Source: Priestia abyssalis (GTDB lineage Bacteria > Bacillota > Bacilli > Bacillales > Bacillaceae_H). From it: 64,000 nt of DNA. The notes beneath the pieces were generated by a model, which searched no databases, was not told where the DNA came from, and was given only the letters and a program-made list of their open reading frames with translations. Positions 52,492 through 60,760 of the stretch are shown here, piece by piece (within the stretch, counting starts at the first letter, position 1; the number at the start of each line of letters is the position of its first letter). A program made the position numbers and the translations under genes. The stretch spans positions 592,458 to 656,457 of the forward strand of contig NZ_KV917369.1 in the NCBI RefSeq assembly GCF_002019595.1, in the 5' to 3' direction.

Positions 52492-53213
52492 CGATTGAAG
52501 TCAATAGTTTACACAAAAGTTACGGGAACATAGATGTTCTAAAGGGAATTGATTGTACGATTAATGACAGTGAAGTTGTTTCCATCATTGGTCCTTCAGG
52601 TTCTGGAAAAAGTACGTTTCTGCGCTGCATTAATTTATTGGAAGAAGTCACTTCGGGAGAAGTCCTAATCAATGGAGTGAATTTAACTGATTCTAAAATA
52701 GATATAAACAAAGTAAGAACTGAAGTAGGGATGGTTTTTCAACAATTTAACTTATTTCCGCATATGACAGTAATTGAAAATATTATGCTTGCTCCTATGA
52801 AGGTTAATAAAGTTTCGAAGGAAGAAGCAAAAGCAAAAGGGATTGAATTATTGAGAAAAGTAGGGCTTGAACATAAAACAGATGAATATCCTTCTCGATT
52901 ATCGGGTGGACAAAAACAGCGTGTTGCTATTGCTCGTGCCTTAGCGATGAATCCGAAAATTATGTTGTTTGATGAACCTACTTCTGCACTTGATCCTGAA
53001 TTAGTAGGGGAAGTATTAACTGTTATGCAGGAATTGGCTAAAGAAGGCATGACAATGGTCGTAGTCACTCATGAAATGGGATTTGCCCGTGAGGTTTGTG
53101 ACCGAGTCATTTTTATGGATCAAGGAATCATTATGGAAGAGGGAAAACCAGAAGACGTATTCTTAACCCCGAAAAACGAACGTACACAATCCTTTTTAAG
53201 AAAAGTCCTATAA
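52488..53213 (+). CDS. Amino-acid-type ABC transporter ATPase
   Basis: 241 residues, GlnQ class. Walker [10 protein letters not shown] at about residues 33-41, Q-loop [13 protein letters not shown], signature [15 protein letters not shown], Walker [14 protein letters not shown] and the H-loop His in [13 protein letters not shown] are all intact. It powers the upstream permease. ATGA overlap with the permease gene gives coupled translation. Confidence 0.97.
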   Translation: MTIEVNSLHKSYGNIDVLKGIDCTINDSEVVSIIGPSGSGKSTFLRCINLLEEVTSGEVLINGVNLTDSKIDINKVRTEVGMVFQQFNLFPHMTVIENIMLAPMKVNKVSKEEAKAKGIELLRKVGLEHKTDEYPSRLSGGQKQRVAIARALAMNPKIMLFDEPTSALDPELVGEVLTVMQELAKEGMTMVVVTHEMGFAREVCDRVIFMDQGIIMEEGKPEDVFLTPKNERTQSFLRKVL

Positions 53214-53236
53214 AAAATAAGTCTGAGGTGTTCATT

Positions 53237-54022
53237 GTGTTTAAAGTGGCTGGAATTCAAATGCACTCAGTGCCTAATCAATTAGAAGTAAACATTCAAA
53301 CAAGTTTAAAGATGGTTGAAGAAGCGGTTAACATGGGAGCTCAGTTGGCAGTTTTACCTGAAGTGTGGCCAAGTGGTTATTATTTATCAAAGGAGGAATT
53401 TTTACCTTTTGGAGAATCTCTATCTGGATCGATAATTGAACTTTTTCGATCTGCTGCAAAAGAAAATAACATCGTCATGGTTGTTCCTTTTATTGAGAAA
53501 GAAGAAGACAATCTCTATATTTCTTTAGCTGTTATAGAATCAAACGGAGAAATTCTCTATACCTACCGTAAGTCATTCTTATGGGGAAGAGAACAAGGTA
53601 TTTTTACAAATGGAGAAAGAAAGTATGAAGTTGTTCAAACTTCTTTGGGGAAAATTGGAGTGCTGATTTGTTATGATATAGAATTTCCTGAGCCTAGCCG
53701 AATATTGGCACTTCAGGGAGCAGAGCTCATTATTGTCCCTTCTGTTTGGAGCTTTGGCGCTGAAACTCGATGGGATATCCAACTGCCAGCGCGTGCTTTA
53801 GATAATACAGTGTATGTTTTAGGAGTCAATGCCGTTAAAGAAGGGGCTTGTGGGAAATCTAAGCTTGTTGCACCCGATGGCGAAGTGCTTTGTGAAGCCT
53901 TGAGAGAAGACAACGATATTATCATCGGTGAAGTGGACGCTGCAAAAATCTCTGAAACAAGAGCTAGAATTCCTTATTTGGCTGAATATGATATGAGTTT
54001 ATATCCTGGGAACAAAATGTAA
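53237..54022 (+). CDS. Carbon-nitrogen hydrolase (nitrilase superfamily)
   Basis: 261 residues from GTG 53237 (GAGGTGTTCATT upstream). The Glu-Lys-Cys triad is visible: Glu42 in AVLPEVWPSGY, Lys112 in YTYRKSFLWG and Cys145 in IGVLICYDIEFPEPSR. Such enzymes split amides or N-carbamoyl groups. Operon position after an amino-compound importer and before a class III aminotransferase suggests it hydrolyses the imported compound, for example an omega-amide or an N-carbamoyl amino acid; this is inference. 23 bp after the ATPase gene. Confidence 0.9.
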   Translation: MFKVAGIQMHSVPNQLEVNIQTSLKMVEEAVNMGAQLAVLPEVWPSGYYLSKEEFLPFGESLSGSIIELFRSAAKENNIVMVVPFIEKEEDNLYISLAVIESNGEILYTYRKSFLWGREQGIFTNGERKYEVVQTSLGKIGVLICYDIEFPEPSRILALQGAELIIVPSVWSFGAETRWDIQLPARALDNTVYVLGVNAVKEGACGKSKLVAPDGEVLCEALREDNDIIIGEVDAAKISETRARIPYLAEYDMSLYPGNKM

Positions 54023-54088
54023 TATTTGCTTCATTTTTTAATAAGATATGAAGAGTTTATTTCACGATGAAATCGGAGGATAATGAAA

Positions 54089-55459
54089 ATGATCAAAGAC
54101 GAGTCTTTAATCTCGGAAAATATGAAACAATCAGCGTCATTATTTGAAAAGGCGTGCGAAGTTATTCCCGGCGGTGTGACAGCGAATATCAAATACATTG
54201 CTCCACATCCTATTTTTATGGAAAAAGGAAACGGCAGCAAATTATACGATGTGGATGGGAATGAATATGTCGATTATTTATTATCCTATGGTGCCCTAAT
54301 TTTAGGTCATGGACATGAAAAAGTGTTTGAAGCAGTTATGAAACAAATGCAAGAAAGCGGAACAACAATCTTTGGAACTCCTCATCGTGCAGAAACAGCA
54401 TTGGCTGAAAAACTTGTTGAATTGTACCCAGGAATTGACATGGTTCGTTATACTAACTCTGGCTTAGAAGCCACACTACTGGCTATCCGTACAGCTATGG
54501 CTTACACAGGAAAACCAAAATTAGCGAAGTTTGAGGGGCATTATCATGGGGGATATGATCAGGTTCTTTTAAGTGTAAACCCTGACATGGAAAAAGCAGG
54601 TGATGCTCTTACTCCTAATACGGTACCAGAATCACAAGGAATTCCTGACTATTACGTAGAGAATACTATTATTCTCCCTTTTAATGACTTAGAAGCAACC
54701 GAAAAAATTCTTCGTAAGCATGCAACTGAAGTCGCTGGAGTTATTTTAGAACCAATTCAAGGTGGGTTTATTCCAGCTGAGCAAGAATTTATGACTGGCC
54801 TTCGTAGGATTACAGAGGAGCTCGGGGTCCTTTTGATTTTCGATGAAGTAAAAACAGGGTTTCGATTATCCATTGGAGGAGCACAAAAAGTTTATGGAAT
54901 TAAACCTGATTTAACCGCTTTAGGGAAAGTCCTTGGTGGAGGATTCCCTATAGGAGCGATTGGTGGAAAACGTGAAATTATGATGATTAGTGCTCCTAAT
55001 GAAACACGCGATATTTTAACAGCAGGTGCTGAAAATGCCAATAAAACAGATGGATTATTCCATAGTGGTACATACAATGGTCATCCAACTGTGTTGGCGG
55101 CAGGTTTGGCAACGATTAATGTGTTGGAACAAGAAGGTACCATGAATGCTTTATTTGAGAATACGCAAACATTGCGTTCAGGGTTGGAAGAGGTGTATCG
55201 GAATCATGGTGTGACGATGCAAACCGTCGGAATGGGTAGTATCTTTAATATTATTTTAGGAGAAGGTACGATTCAGAATTACCGTGAAATGAGTTATGTG
55301 GACACGAAGCTGAGAAAGAAAATAGATTATGAATTACTAAAGTTAGGAATTTATATAAAACCTCTTAATCGTTATTCTTTGTCCGTTGTTCATACACTAG
55401 AAGATATTCAACGTACTGTTGAAGCCCATGATAAAGCTTTAAAAAGAGTATTAAAATAA
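54089..55459 (+). CDS. Class III PLP aminotransferase, HemL-like
   Basis: 456 residues from ATG 54089 (CGGAGGA eight bp before; ATG 54083 is too close). Fold type I, most like glutamate-1-semialdehyde aminomutases and beta-amino-acid aminotransferases: GGVTANIKYIAPHP at the start, GHGHEKVFEAV, YTNSGLEATLLAIR, the PLP Asp in IFDEVKTGFR, and the PLP lysine Lys280 in TALGKVLGGGFPIGA. It is not the biosynthetic hemL, which sits in the hem operon; here it belongs to a transport-degradation unit. Probably transaminates the product of the adjacent amidohydrolase. Confidence 0.88.
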   Translation: MIKDESLISENMKQSASLFEKACEVIPGGVTANIKYIAPHPIFMEKGNGSKLYDVDGNEYVDYLLSYGALILGHGHEKVFEAVMKQMQESGTTIFGTPHRAETALAEKLVELYPGIDMVRYTNSGLEATLLAIRTAMAYTGKPKLAKFEGHYHGGYDQVLLSVNPDMEKAGDALTPNTVPESQGIPDYYVENTIILPFNDLEATEKILRKHATEVAGVILEPIQGGFIPAEQEFMTGLRRITEELGVLLIFDEVKTGFRLSIGGAQKVYGIKPDLTALGKVLGGGFPIGAIGGKREIMMISAPNETRDILTAGAENANKTDGLFHSGTYNGHPTVLAAGLATINVLEQEGTMNALFENTQTLRSGLEEVYRNHGVTMQTVGMGSIFNIILGEGTIQNYREMSYVDTKLRKKIDYELLKLGIYIKPLNRYSLSVVHTLEDIQRTVEAHDKALKRVLK

Positions 55460-55587
55460 TAAATTTAATAAAATTGAAGGCTGTATGATGAGATTATCTG
55501 CAGCCTGTCATATTAAAAGGTCCAATAACTATATAGCTTTTTTGCTGCCTTCAGTATAAAATTTTAAGGTGAAAGGAGGGTTTTTAG

Positions 55588-56436
55588 ATGAATAAAAACG
55601 TATATCAACATATAGCCTCCTCAATTGGACAAATGAGTAAATCTCACGTAAGGATTGCCAAGTATATCTTAGAGAATCAAAATACAGTTCCTTTTTTAAC
55701 TGTAGAAAAGTTAGCAAAAATTATTGGTGTCAGTGATGCTACCATTGTAAGATTTGCTACGTTTCTTGGTTATTCTGGCTATGTTGAACTTCAACAATAT
55801 CTGCAAAATTCTGTTCAACAACAGTTAACGACATCAGAAAGACTAAAGCTATCAGACAAAGTTTATAGAAAAGAAGCAGGAGTTTATGATATTTTCCAAA
55901 ATGATATTGAAAATATCAAGTTAACTATGGAAAAGTTAGATATAGATAATTTCCATAAATCCATAGAACATTTATTAAAAGCAAGAAGAGTTTACATTGT
56001 GGCCCATCGGAGTGCCATGTCATTAGCTGTCTTTCTTCAATATTATCTAAATATGATATTGGATCATGTCGAATTAATTCACTCGGTGGAGACTCTATCT
56101 GAAAAGTGGTATGGTTTGGATAAAGAAGATGTTGTTATTGCTATTAGTTTTGCACGCTATACAAACAGCACGATACAAATGTTCTCTTACGCAAAGGAAA
56201 GAGGAGCTACAACCATTGCAATAACAGATAACTTACTATCTCCTCTTATTCCACACGCTGATCTTTCACTTATTGCTGTAAGTCAAATGCCATCATTTAT
56301 TGACTCGTTTGTGGCACCTTTAGGTTTGATAAATGCTTTAATTATATTTGTTGGAAAGGAAAAGAAGGAAGACTTCTATAAACGATTAGATTCCTTGGAA
56401 AATATTTGGGGTTATTTTGATGTTTTCCATGAATAG
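55588..56436 (+). CDS. MurR/RpiR family transcriptional regulator
   Basis: 282 residues. N-terminal helix-turn-helix (about residues 1-77, with VEKLAKIIGVSDATIVRFAT) and a C-terminal SIS phosphosugar-binding-type domain (about 105-275, ARRVYIVAHRSAMSLAVFLQ and DVVIAISFARYTNSTIQM). RpiR regulators usually sense phosphosugars, but several control amino-compound operons. The gene follows the aminotransferase by 128 bp and very likely controls the cluster. GAAAGGAGGGTTTTTAG gives the ribosome site. Confidence 0.92.
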   Translation: MNKNVYQHIASSIGQMSKSHVRIAKYILENQNTVPFLTVEKLAKIIGVSDATIVRFATFLGYSGYVELQQYLQNSVQQQLTTSERLKLSDKVYRKEAGVYDIFQNDIENIKLTMEKLDIDNFHKSIEHLLKARRVYIVAHRSAMSLAVFLQYYLNMILDHVELIHSVETLSEKWYGLDKEDVVIAISFARYTNSTIQMFSYAKERGATTIAITDNLLSPLIPHADLSLIAVSQMPSFIDSFVAPLGLINALIIFVGKEKKEDFYKRLDSLENIWGYFDVFHE

Positions 56437-56512
56437 CAGTTAAAGAAGGAGTCAATTTAATAATAGGTAATTTACGAAGTAGAAATCACTCAATTTTTAA
56501 TTTGAAGATGTA

Positions 56513-56544
56513 AAGACGCTCGGATAATTTTATCCAGGCGTCTT
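56513..56544 (+). terminator. Terminator after the RpiR gene
   Basis: AAGACGC-TC-GGATAA pairs with TTATCC-AG-GCGTCTT (56513-56544), with a small internal loop. Confidence 0.7.
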
Positions 56545-56735
56545 AAATATATCATTTTAAATAATTCAATTTTAAGAAAATAGAAAATATAAACTAAAAC
56601 AGTAACATGTTAACATCAACACTTAATCACATCAATTATGCGTATAATCCTAATTATACGTATACTTTATGAAACTAAGAAATATTTTCTCTTCTTTATT
56701 TTAAATAATAGGCTAACAATATCATAGAAAGAAAA
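56545..56735. other. AT-rich spacer between RpiR and the partition module
   Basis: No gene. Contains TATGCGTATAAT and ATTATACGTATA in inverted arrangement (56637-56664), which might belong to a centromere-like site of the partition module; not demonstrated. Confidence 0.35.
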
Positions 56736-56768
56736 AAAGCCTGATCCTACTCATGGAATCTAGGCTTT
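56736..56768 (-). terminator. Terminator of the ParM/ParR-like operon
   Basis: AAAGCCT (56736-56742) pairs with AGGCTTT (56762-56768); the minus strand ends in TTTTTTTC. It lies 27 bp past the second gene. Confidence 0.75.
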
Positions 56769-56795
56769 CTATTTGTCCATTGATTAAGCAGTTAT

Positions 56796-57518
56796 TTAGA
56801 AATCTACATCTATAACTTCTTTAATTGTTCCAGTGACTCGATCGCTTTCAAGTAATTGACCTTCTTTGAAATCATCAACTTCTTCATGGTCAACAACAGG
56901 TCTCGACTCATTATAATTAGCAGCTACAGGACGTAAAGCAAGTTCCTTTTTAAGTAAGTTAATCTCACCTAAAAACTCGTTACGAAATGAATCAAATAAC
57001 GCTCGGAACTCTTCTTTGTCTGGTTTACGCAAATCCTGCTCAACAAGTTTCGTTACATAATCCCGCAACTCGTTTGCTTGCGCAGATTTCAATCCATTAT
57101 AATCAGCAGCTACAGGACGTAAAGCAAGTTCCTTTTTAAGTAAGTTAATCTCACCTAAAAACTCGTCACGAAATGAATCAAATAACGCTCGGAACTCTTC
57201 TTTGTCTGGTTTATGTAAATCCTGTTCAACAAGTTTCGTTACATAATCCCGCAACTCATTTGCTTGTGCTTTTTGCTCAAGAAATGAATAAACCTCTGGA
57301 GGCATCTCAGAAGTTCTTATAGCAAACATTTCACGTTCATATTTATTGCTTGCTTTCTTGCTCATTAATCCGACCACATCCGTTGAAAGATTACCAACTG
57401 TAAGAAAAACGTTAGATAGTATGTAAAATGGTGCAGCCATCTGAACACCTAGATGAGAATACACGTTGTCTAATCTATCAACTAACGCTTCATCGAGGCG
57501 TTTATTTTGGTTGCTCAT
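56796..57518 (-). CDS. ParR-like partition adaptor with duplicated module
   Basis: 240 residues. After a 65-residue N-terminal part of unclear role comes a ribbon-helix-helix-like segment (EREMFAIRTSEMPPEVYSFL and ANELRDYVTKLVEQDL), then an unusual tandem duplication: QANELRDYVTKLVEQDL ... LRPVAADYN and QANELRDYVTKLVEQDL ... LRPVAANYN, each 62 residues and nearly identical. The tail is acidic (VIDVDF). It follows the actin-like gene by 17 bp, the usual place for the DNA-binding adaptor that links the filament to centromere repeats. Identification is by context and fold pattern. Confidence 0.6.
   Translation of the reverse strand: MSNQNKRLDEALVDRLDNVYSHLGVQMAAPFYILSNVFLTVGNLSTDVVGLMSKKASNKYEREMFAIRTSEMPPEVYSFLEQKAQANELRDYVTKLVEQDLHKPDKEEFRALFDSFRDEFLGEINLLKKELALRPVAADYNGLKSAQANELRDYVTKLVEQDLRKPDKEEFRALFDSFRNEFLGEINLLKKELALRPVAANYNESRPVVDHEEVDDFKEGQLLESDRVTGTIKEVIDVDF
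56911..57280 (-). repeat. 186-bp tandem duplication inside the ParR-like gene
   Basis: Units 56911-57096 and 57097-57280 differ at only a handful of positions (for example CGTTACGAAAT against CGTCACGAAAT). The period of 186 bp is 62 codons, so the frame is kept. Recent duplication. Confidence 0.92.
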
Positions 57519-57535
57519 ACGTTCTCCTCCTCTTC

Positions 57536-58690
57536 TTAGGCGTAAACTGCATTTGTTTCATGTCTGCTTAGAATTTCAAGTCCATACAAATTTAATTTTC
57601 TTGTATCCGGCAGGAAAATATGGTTTTCTTCTCTAATTTCCTCCCCATACATGTTATCGATCAATTCTTGGATAAATCGTTTAAGGATTGGAGCTACCCC
57701 ACCAATATAAACATACTTATAGATCTTATCTTTCGGTGATGGGAATGTATTTTCAATCTTAGTGATTAAAATTTGAGTATATTCCCTTAGTGACTCATGG
57801 ATTTGCTCTGTGAGATCTACTTTTTTACCGCTGTTTCCATCCCTTTGCTCCATTTTTGGTTTTTCGATGTTATTGATAATGAATTCTTCTAATGAACGAA
57901 CATCATCAAAATACTCGAGCAATTTTTCACTTCTTAGTTTTTCAATGTGTTTCAAATACGAAATATCTGTGAAGCAGTTCAATGAATCCCTACTCTTAGG
58001 AACTTGAAGCTCAGCAGGAAGCAATGCAAGATCAACGGTTCCTCCACCTAAATCCACAATTAAGGTTTCAAAATTTTTGAATGAATTTGCTTCCTCCCTA
58101 TCTTGTAAATCAAAATCTTTTTTAATAGCCCAACGAGCAACTTCACTTTCAATACGGCATTTGCTTGTTTCAACGTGTATGGTTACAACTTTTTCTAATC
58201 CTGGAGTCAATATAGTAACTTTGTGCTCTCCTTCAAATCGGCAGGCCATTTTATTTTGCACTTCACTGAACTTGTTCGTTTTCTTAAGTAACCAAATTGG
58301 AAGCATGGTTGAGAAATAGTTTATGTTAACTCTGTTATCTTCTTTGTCTTTTCCTTTTAGTACACTGTAATAAGCAATTGAAGCCAGGAACATCACATAT
58401 GGAATTTCAGATTCAGTTTTATCATGCAACTTGTTTATATGTATGTTTCCTAACACCTGTTTTTCTGCTGCATCCCCTACTAGATAATACTTCTCTACTC
58501 CGTCAATTGTAGTTGAAATTAGCAAACTTTGAAGAAGTAATTCGGGTTCATGTAGTGCTGAAGGAAAGTGACCGGCTGCTTTATCCTTTGTTATTTCTAC
58601 TACATTTGTTGGAATCTCAAAATAATAGCCATCCACCAGAGTTTGAAAGATTGAATTACCAAAATCAACGTTCTGACGTTTTATATCCAT
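57536..58690 (-). CDS. ParM/StbA-like actin-type ATPase for plasmid segregation
   Basis: 384 residues with actin-fold nucleotide motifs: phosphate 1 VDFGNSIFQT near residue 8, phosphate 2 LIVDLGGGTVDLALLP near 210, and the adenosine-type motif YVYIGGVAPILKRFI near 325. Such proteins form filaments that push plasmid copies apart. The nearest type is the divergent ParM/Alp group of Bacillus plasmids. Being in a chromosomal-looking region, it points to an integrated plasmid or element. It starts the two-gene operon; GGAGAGGAATAGTA precedes the ATG. Confidence 0.85.
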   Translation of the reverse strand: MDIKRQNVDFGNSIFQTLVDGYYFEIPTNVVEITKDKAAGHFPSALHEPELLLQSLLISTTIDGVEKYYLVGDAAEKQVLGNIHINKLHDKTESEIPYVMFLASIAYYSVLKGKDKEDNRVNINYFSTMLPIWLLKKTNKFSEVQNKMACRFEGEHKVTILTPGLEKVVTIHVETSKCRIESEVARWAIKKDFDLQDREEANSFKNFETLIVDLGGGTVDLALLPAELQVPKSRDSLNCFTDISYLKHIEKLRSEKLLEYFDDVRSLEEFIINNIEKPKMEQRDGNSGKKVDLTEQIHESLREYTQILITKIENTFPSPKDKIYKYVYIGGVAPILKRFIQELIDNMYGEEIREENHIFLPDTRKLNLYGLEILSRHETNAVYA

Positions 58691-58752
58691 TACTATTCCT
58701 CTCCTTCTTCTTTCCTGATAACAAATATATATTTCTTTCCTTTATTTGTCTA

Positions 58753-58795
58753 AAGGTTCTGATTCAAATATAATCTTTTAGAAAACTAGAACCTT
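58753..58795. repeat. Inverted repeat upstream of the ParM-like gene
   Basis: AAGGTTCT (58753-58760) and AGAACCTT (58788-58795), 27 bp apart, 60-105 bp before the gene start. Candidate operator or part of a centromere. Confidence 0.4.
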
Positions 58796-58853
58796 AATAT
58801 CCTTTTCTCTATACACAAGTAGTTAATTTAACAGTGATAGAAGGAATAAAGAA

Positions 58854-58871
58854 AGTGGTTATAAGACCACT
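58854..58871 (-). terminator. Terminator of the Cse60-like gene
   Basis: AGTGGT (58854-58859) pairs with ACCACT (58866-58871); T-rich on the minus strand (TTTCTTTATT). Confidence 0.6.
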
Positions 58872-58894
58872 ATTCTAAAAAGAGTGTTAAGTTA

Positions 58895-59074
58895 TTATTT
58901 ATAGATTACTAAGAAACAATCTCTTATAACAGACTCATCAATAATAATCATAGATGTAAATTTAATATCTATAATCTGTGTATCTTTCTGTTGCTCTAGC
59001 CAACTATTTAATTCATATTGACTTCCAAATACTTTTACCTGAACAGCTGGGGCAATGGAATTAAATAAGCTCAT
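58895..59074 (-). CDS. Cse60-like sporulation-associated small protein
   Basis: 59 residues, just too short for common gene finders. MSLFNSIAPAVQVKVFGSQY, then ELNSWLEQQKDTQIIDIKFT and the ending DCFLVIYK. The VKVF ... LNxWL ... IDIKFT ... VIYK order is that of the Cse60 (sporulation-expressed) family of Bacillus, small alpha/beta proteins of unknown function. AAGGAGAATTTAT lies just before the ATG. It has its own terminator and stands beside the partition operon. Confidence 0.75.
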   Translation of the reverse strand: MSLFNSIAPAVQVKVFGSQYELNSWLEQQKDTQIIDIKFTSMIIIDESVIRDCFLVIYK

Positions 59075-59176
59075 ATAAATTCTCCTTATATTAAGCTAAT
59101 TTACTGAAAATCAATCATAATTATAACATATATATGTAGAATACATATAGTTATAAATGTATATACCTTGCGCATT

Positions 59177-59236
59177 CTTAGTTAACATAACACCGATTTT
59201 AGGCAATCAAAAATCTCTGGATTTATAGAATATAAG
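59177..59236. repeat. Dispersed degenerate repeat, copy 2
   Basis: AGTTAACATAACACCGATTT ... TAGAATATAAG, collinear with 4724-4790. Probably a decayed end of the same kind of mobile element. Confidence 0.55.
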
Positions 59237-59339
59237 GATGTTTTAACATGGCATAGCTAAAATAGTTAATAGCTGTTGTTCACGAAAAATTCAAAAAATG
59301 TTGAATCACTGTTTACAAATTTATCAATGTTTAATTTTT

Positions 59340-59485
59340 AGTTCTGGTACAAAAACTTAAGTTGATGGCGGGCAGTCTATTAACCCTTACTATACGGATA
59401 CTGCTGGATCAAAAAAGGATGTATATGTGAATACTCAAGATTTATAGATTAATCGCAATTGCTTGGGAGTTTTTGTGATAGAACC
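59340..59485. mobile_element. Collapsed IS6-type remnant
   Basis: Ends AGTTCTGGTACAAAAAC (59340-59356) and TTTTTGTGATAGAACC (59470-59485) resemble the IS6 terminal repeats at 17899 and 21161, but only about 115 bp of unrelated sequence lie between them. Confidence 0.45.
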
Positions 59486-59870
59486 AATTTTTAAACGATA
59501 TTGCTTAGAAAAAAGGTATTGTATCTAGTTACAACCCATGGTAATATACATTTAATAAAATAGTATGTCACATATTTGTTTTCTGGATTAAAAAGTATAA
59601 CACATATAGGCAGTCAAGCATCGTTAAGCAAGTCACTGACAAGTAACCATTACAAAAATTAAAGCAACAGCCTATTTATCTATTTTATAAATACAGGCAT
59701 GTTGCGGATCAAGATTGGAGGGAGATACTCTTTACTTTTTCAAGGACAATGCTGAAACATGGTTGGTCCAGCAAGTATATTGATTAATGGTCAAGTAGAT
59801 TCATTATTTGCTGCAAGAGAATAAAGTACATATAAGATGGTCTCTTCATAAATATCAGATGACCTGATGA

Positions 59871-59885
59871 CTATTGGTCCAATAG
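59871..59885. promoter_or_regulatory. 15-bp palindrome upstream of ppsR
   Basis: CTATTGG-T-CCAATAG, 51 bp before the GTG start. Operator-like; no known regulator recognised. Confidence 0.4.
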
Positions 59886-59935
59886 CAGCTGAAATGATTA
59901 AATGAACAAAACTTAAAGGAATAGGGAGACTGGAT

Positions 59936-60760
59936 GTGAATAAGAAAAAAATTGTCTATGTAGTTTCTGACTCGGTTGGCGAAACGGCTGAGTTGATTGT
60001 AAAAGCAGTGGCATCTCAATTTAATGGGGGACATGTTGAAATCCGACAAGTCTCCTATGTAGAGAGCAGCGAAGATGTAAAAAATGTCATTGTTGCCTCG
60101 AAATATAGTAACGCCATCATCGCTTACACGATTGTTATCCCATCCTTAAAGGAATACCTTGATCGAAAGGCACGGGAAGAAGGAGTCATTGCAGTTGATT
60201 TAATGAATCCGCTTATGGAAGCGTTTGTTGAAAAATTTAATGAAACTCCTAAATACGAACCAAAATTAATGAGGAAATTAGATGATGACTATTTCCGAAG
60301 AGTAGAGGCAATTGAGTTCGCGGTGAAATATGATGATGGGCGTGATCTGCGGGGGATCACCCGTGCAGATATTGTATTAATTGGGGTTTCCCGGACATCA
60401 AAGACACCGCTTTCCATGTATTTGGCCCATAAGGGGTTTAAGGTGGCAAATGTACCGTTAGTGCCGGAAATAACACCTCCTAATGAAGTGTTTCATATTC
60501 CAAGAAATAAATGCGTGGGTTTAGTGATCACACCAGATAAGCTGAATGAAATCCGTAAGGAACGGTTAAAAAACTTAGGGTTAACAACTCAAGCCAATTA
60601 TGCAAATTTAGAACGTATCCTTGAAGAATTGGATTATGCCGAGAATATTATGAGACGCATAGGCTGTCCGGTCATTGATGTTTCCAATAAGGCAGTGGAA
60701 GAGACGGCGGAATTGATACTCACCATATTAAAAAAGAAAGGGGTTGGGCATCATGAATAA
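59936..60760 (+). CDS. ppsR: Pyruvate phosphate dikinase regulatory protein (kinase/phosphorylase)
   Basis: 274 residues, DUF299 family. It inactivates PPDK by ADP-dependent phosphorylation of a Thr next to the catalytic His and reactivates it with phosphate, releasing pyrophosphate. N-terminal VYVVSDSVGETAELIVKAVA and the P-loop-like GVSRTSKTPLSMYLAHKGF, with KVANVPLVPEITPP, are diagnostic. GTG 59936 follows AGGGAGACTGGAT. It overlaps ppdK by 8 bp, so regulator and target are made together. Other Bacillus often keep only a distant YqfL paralogue. Confidence 0.95.
   Translation: MNKKKIVYVVSDSVGETAELIVKAVASQFNGGHVEIRQVSYVESSEDVKNVIVASKYSNAIIAYTIVIPSLKEYLDRKAREEGVIAVDLMNPLMEAFVEKFNETPKYEPKLMRKLDDDYFRRVEAIEFAVKYDDGRDLRGITRADIVLIGVSRTSKTPLSMYLAHKGFKVANVPLVPEITPPNEVFHIPRNKCVGLVITPDKLNEIRKERLKNLGLTTQANYANLERILEELDYAENIMRRIGCPVIDVSNKAVEETAELILTILKKKGVGHHE

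Larger units (their letters stand above)
59075..59935. other. Gene-poor region with mobile-element debris
   Basis: Contains the dispersed repeat copy 2 (59177-59236), a collapsed IS6 remnant (59340-59485) and a 15-bp palindrome (59871-59885). No intact gene. The promoter for ppsR-ppdK must lie in the last part. Confidence 0.5.

Noticed and set aside
54089..55459. Biosynthetic glutamate-1-semialdehyde aminomutase (hemL)
   Set aside because: Neighbours are a transporter, an amidohydrolase and an RpiR regulator rather than heme genes, so a catabolic class III aminotransferase is more likely.
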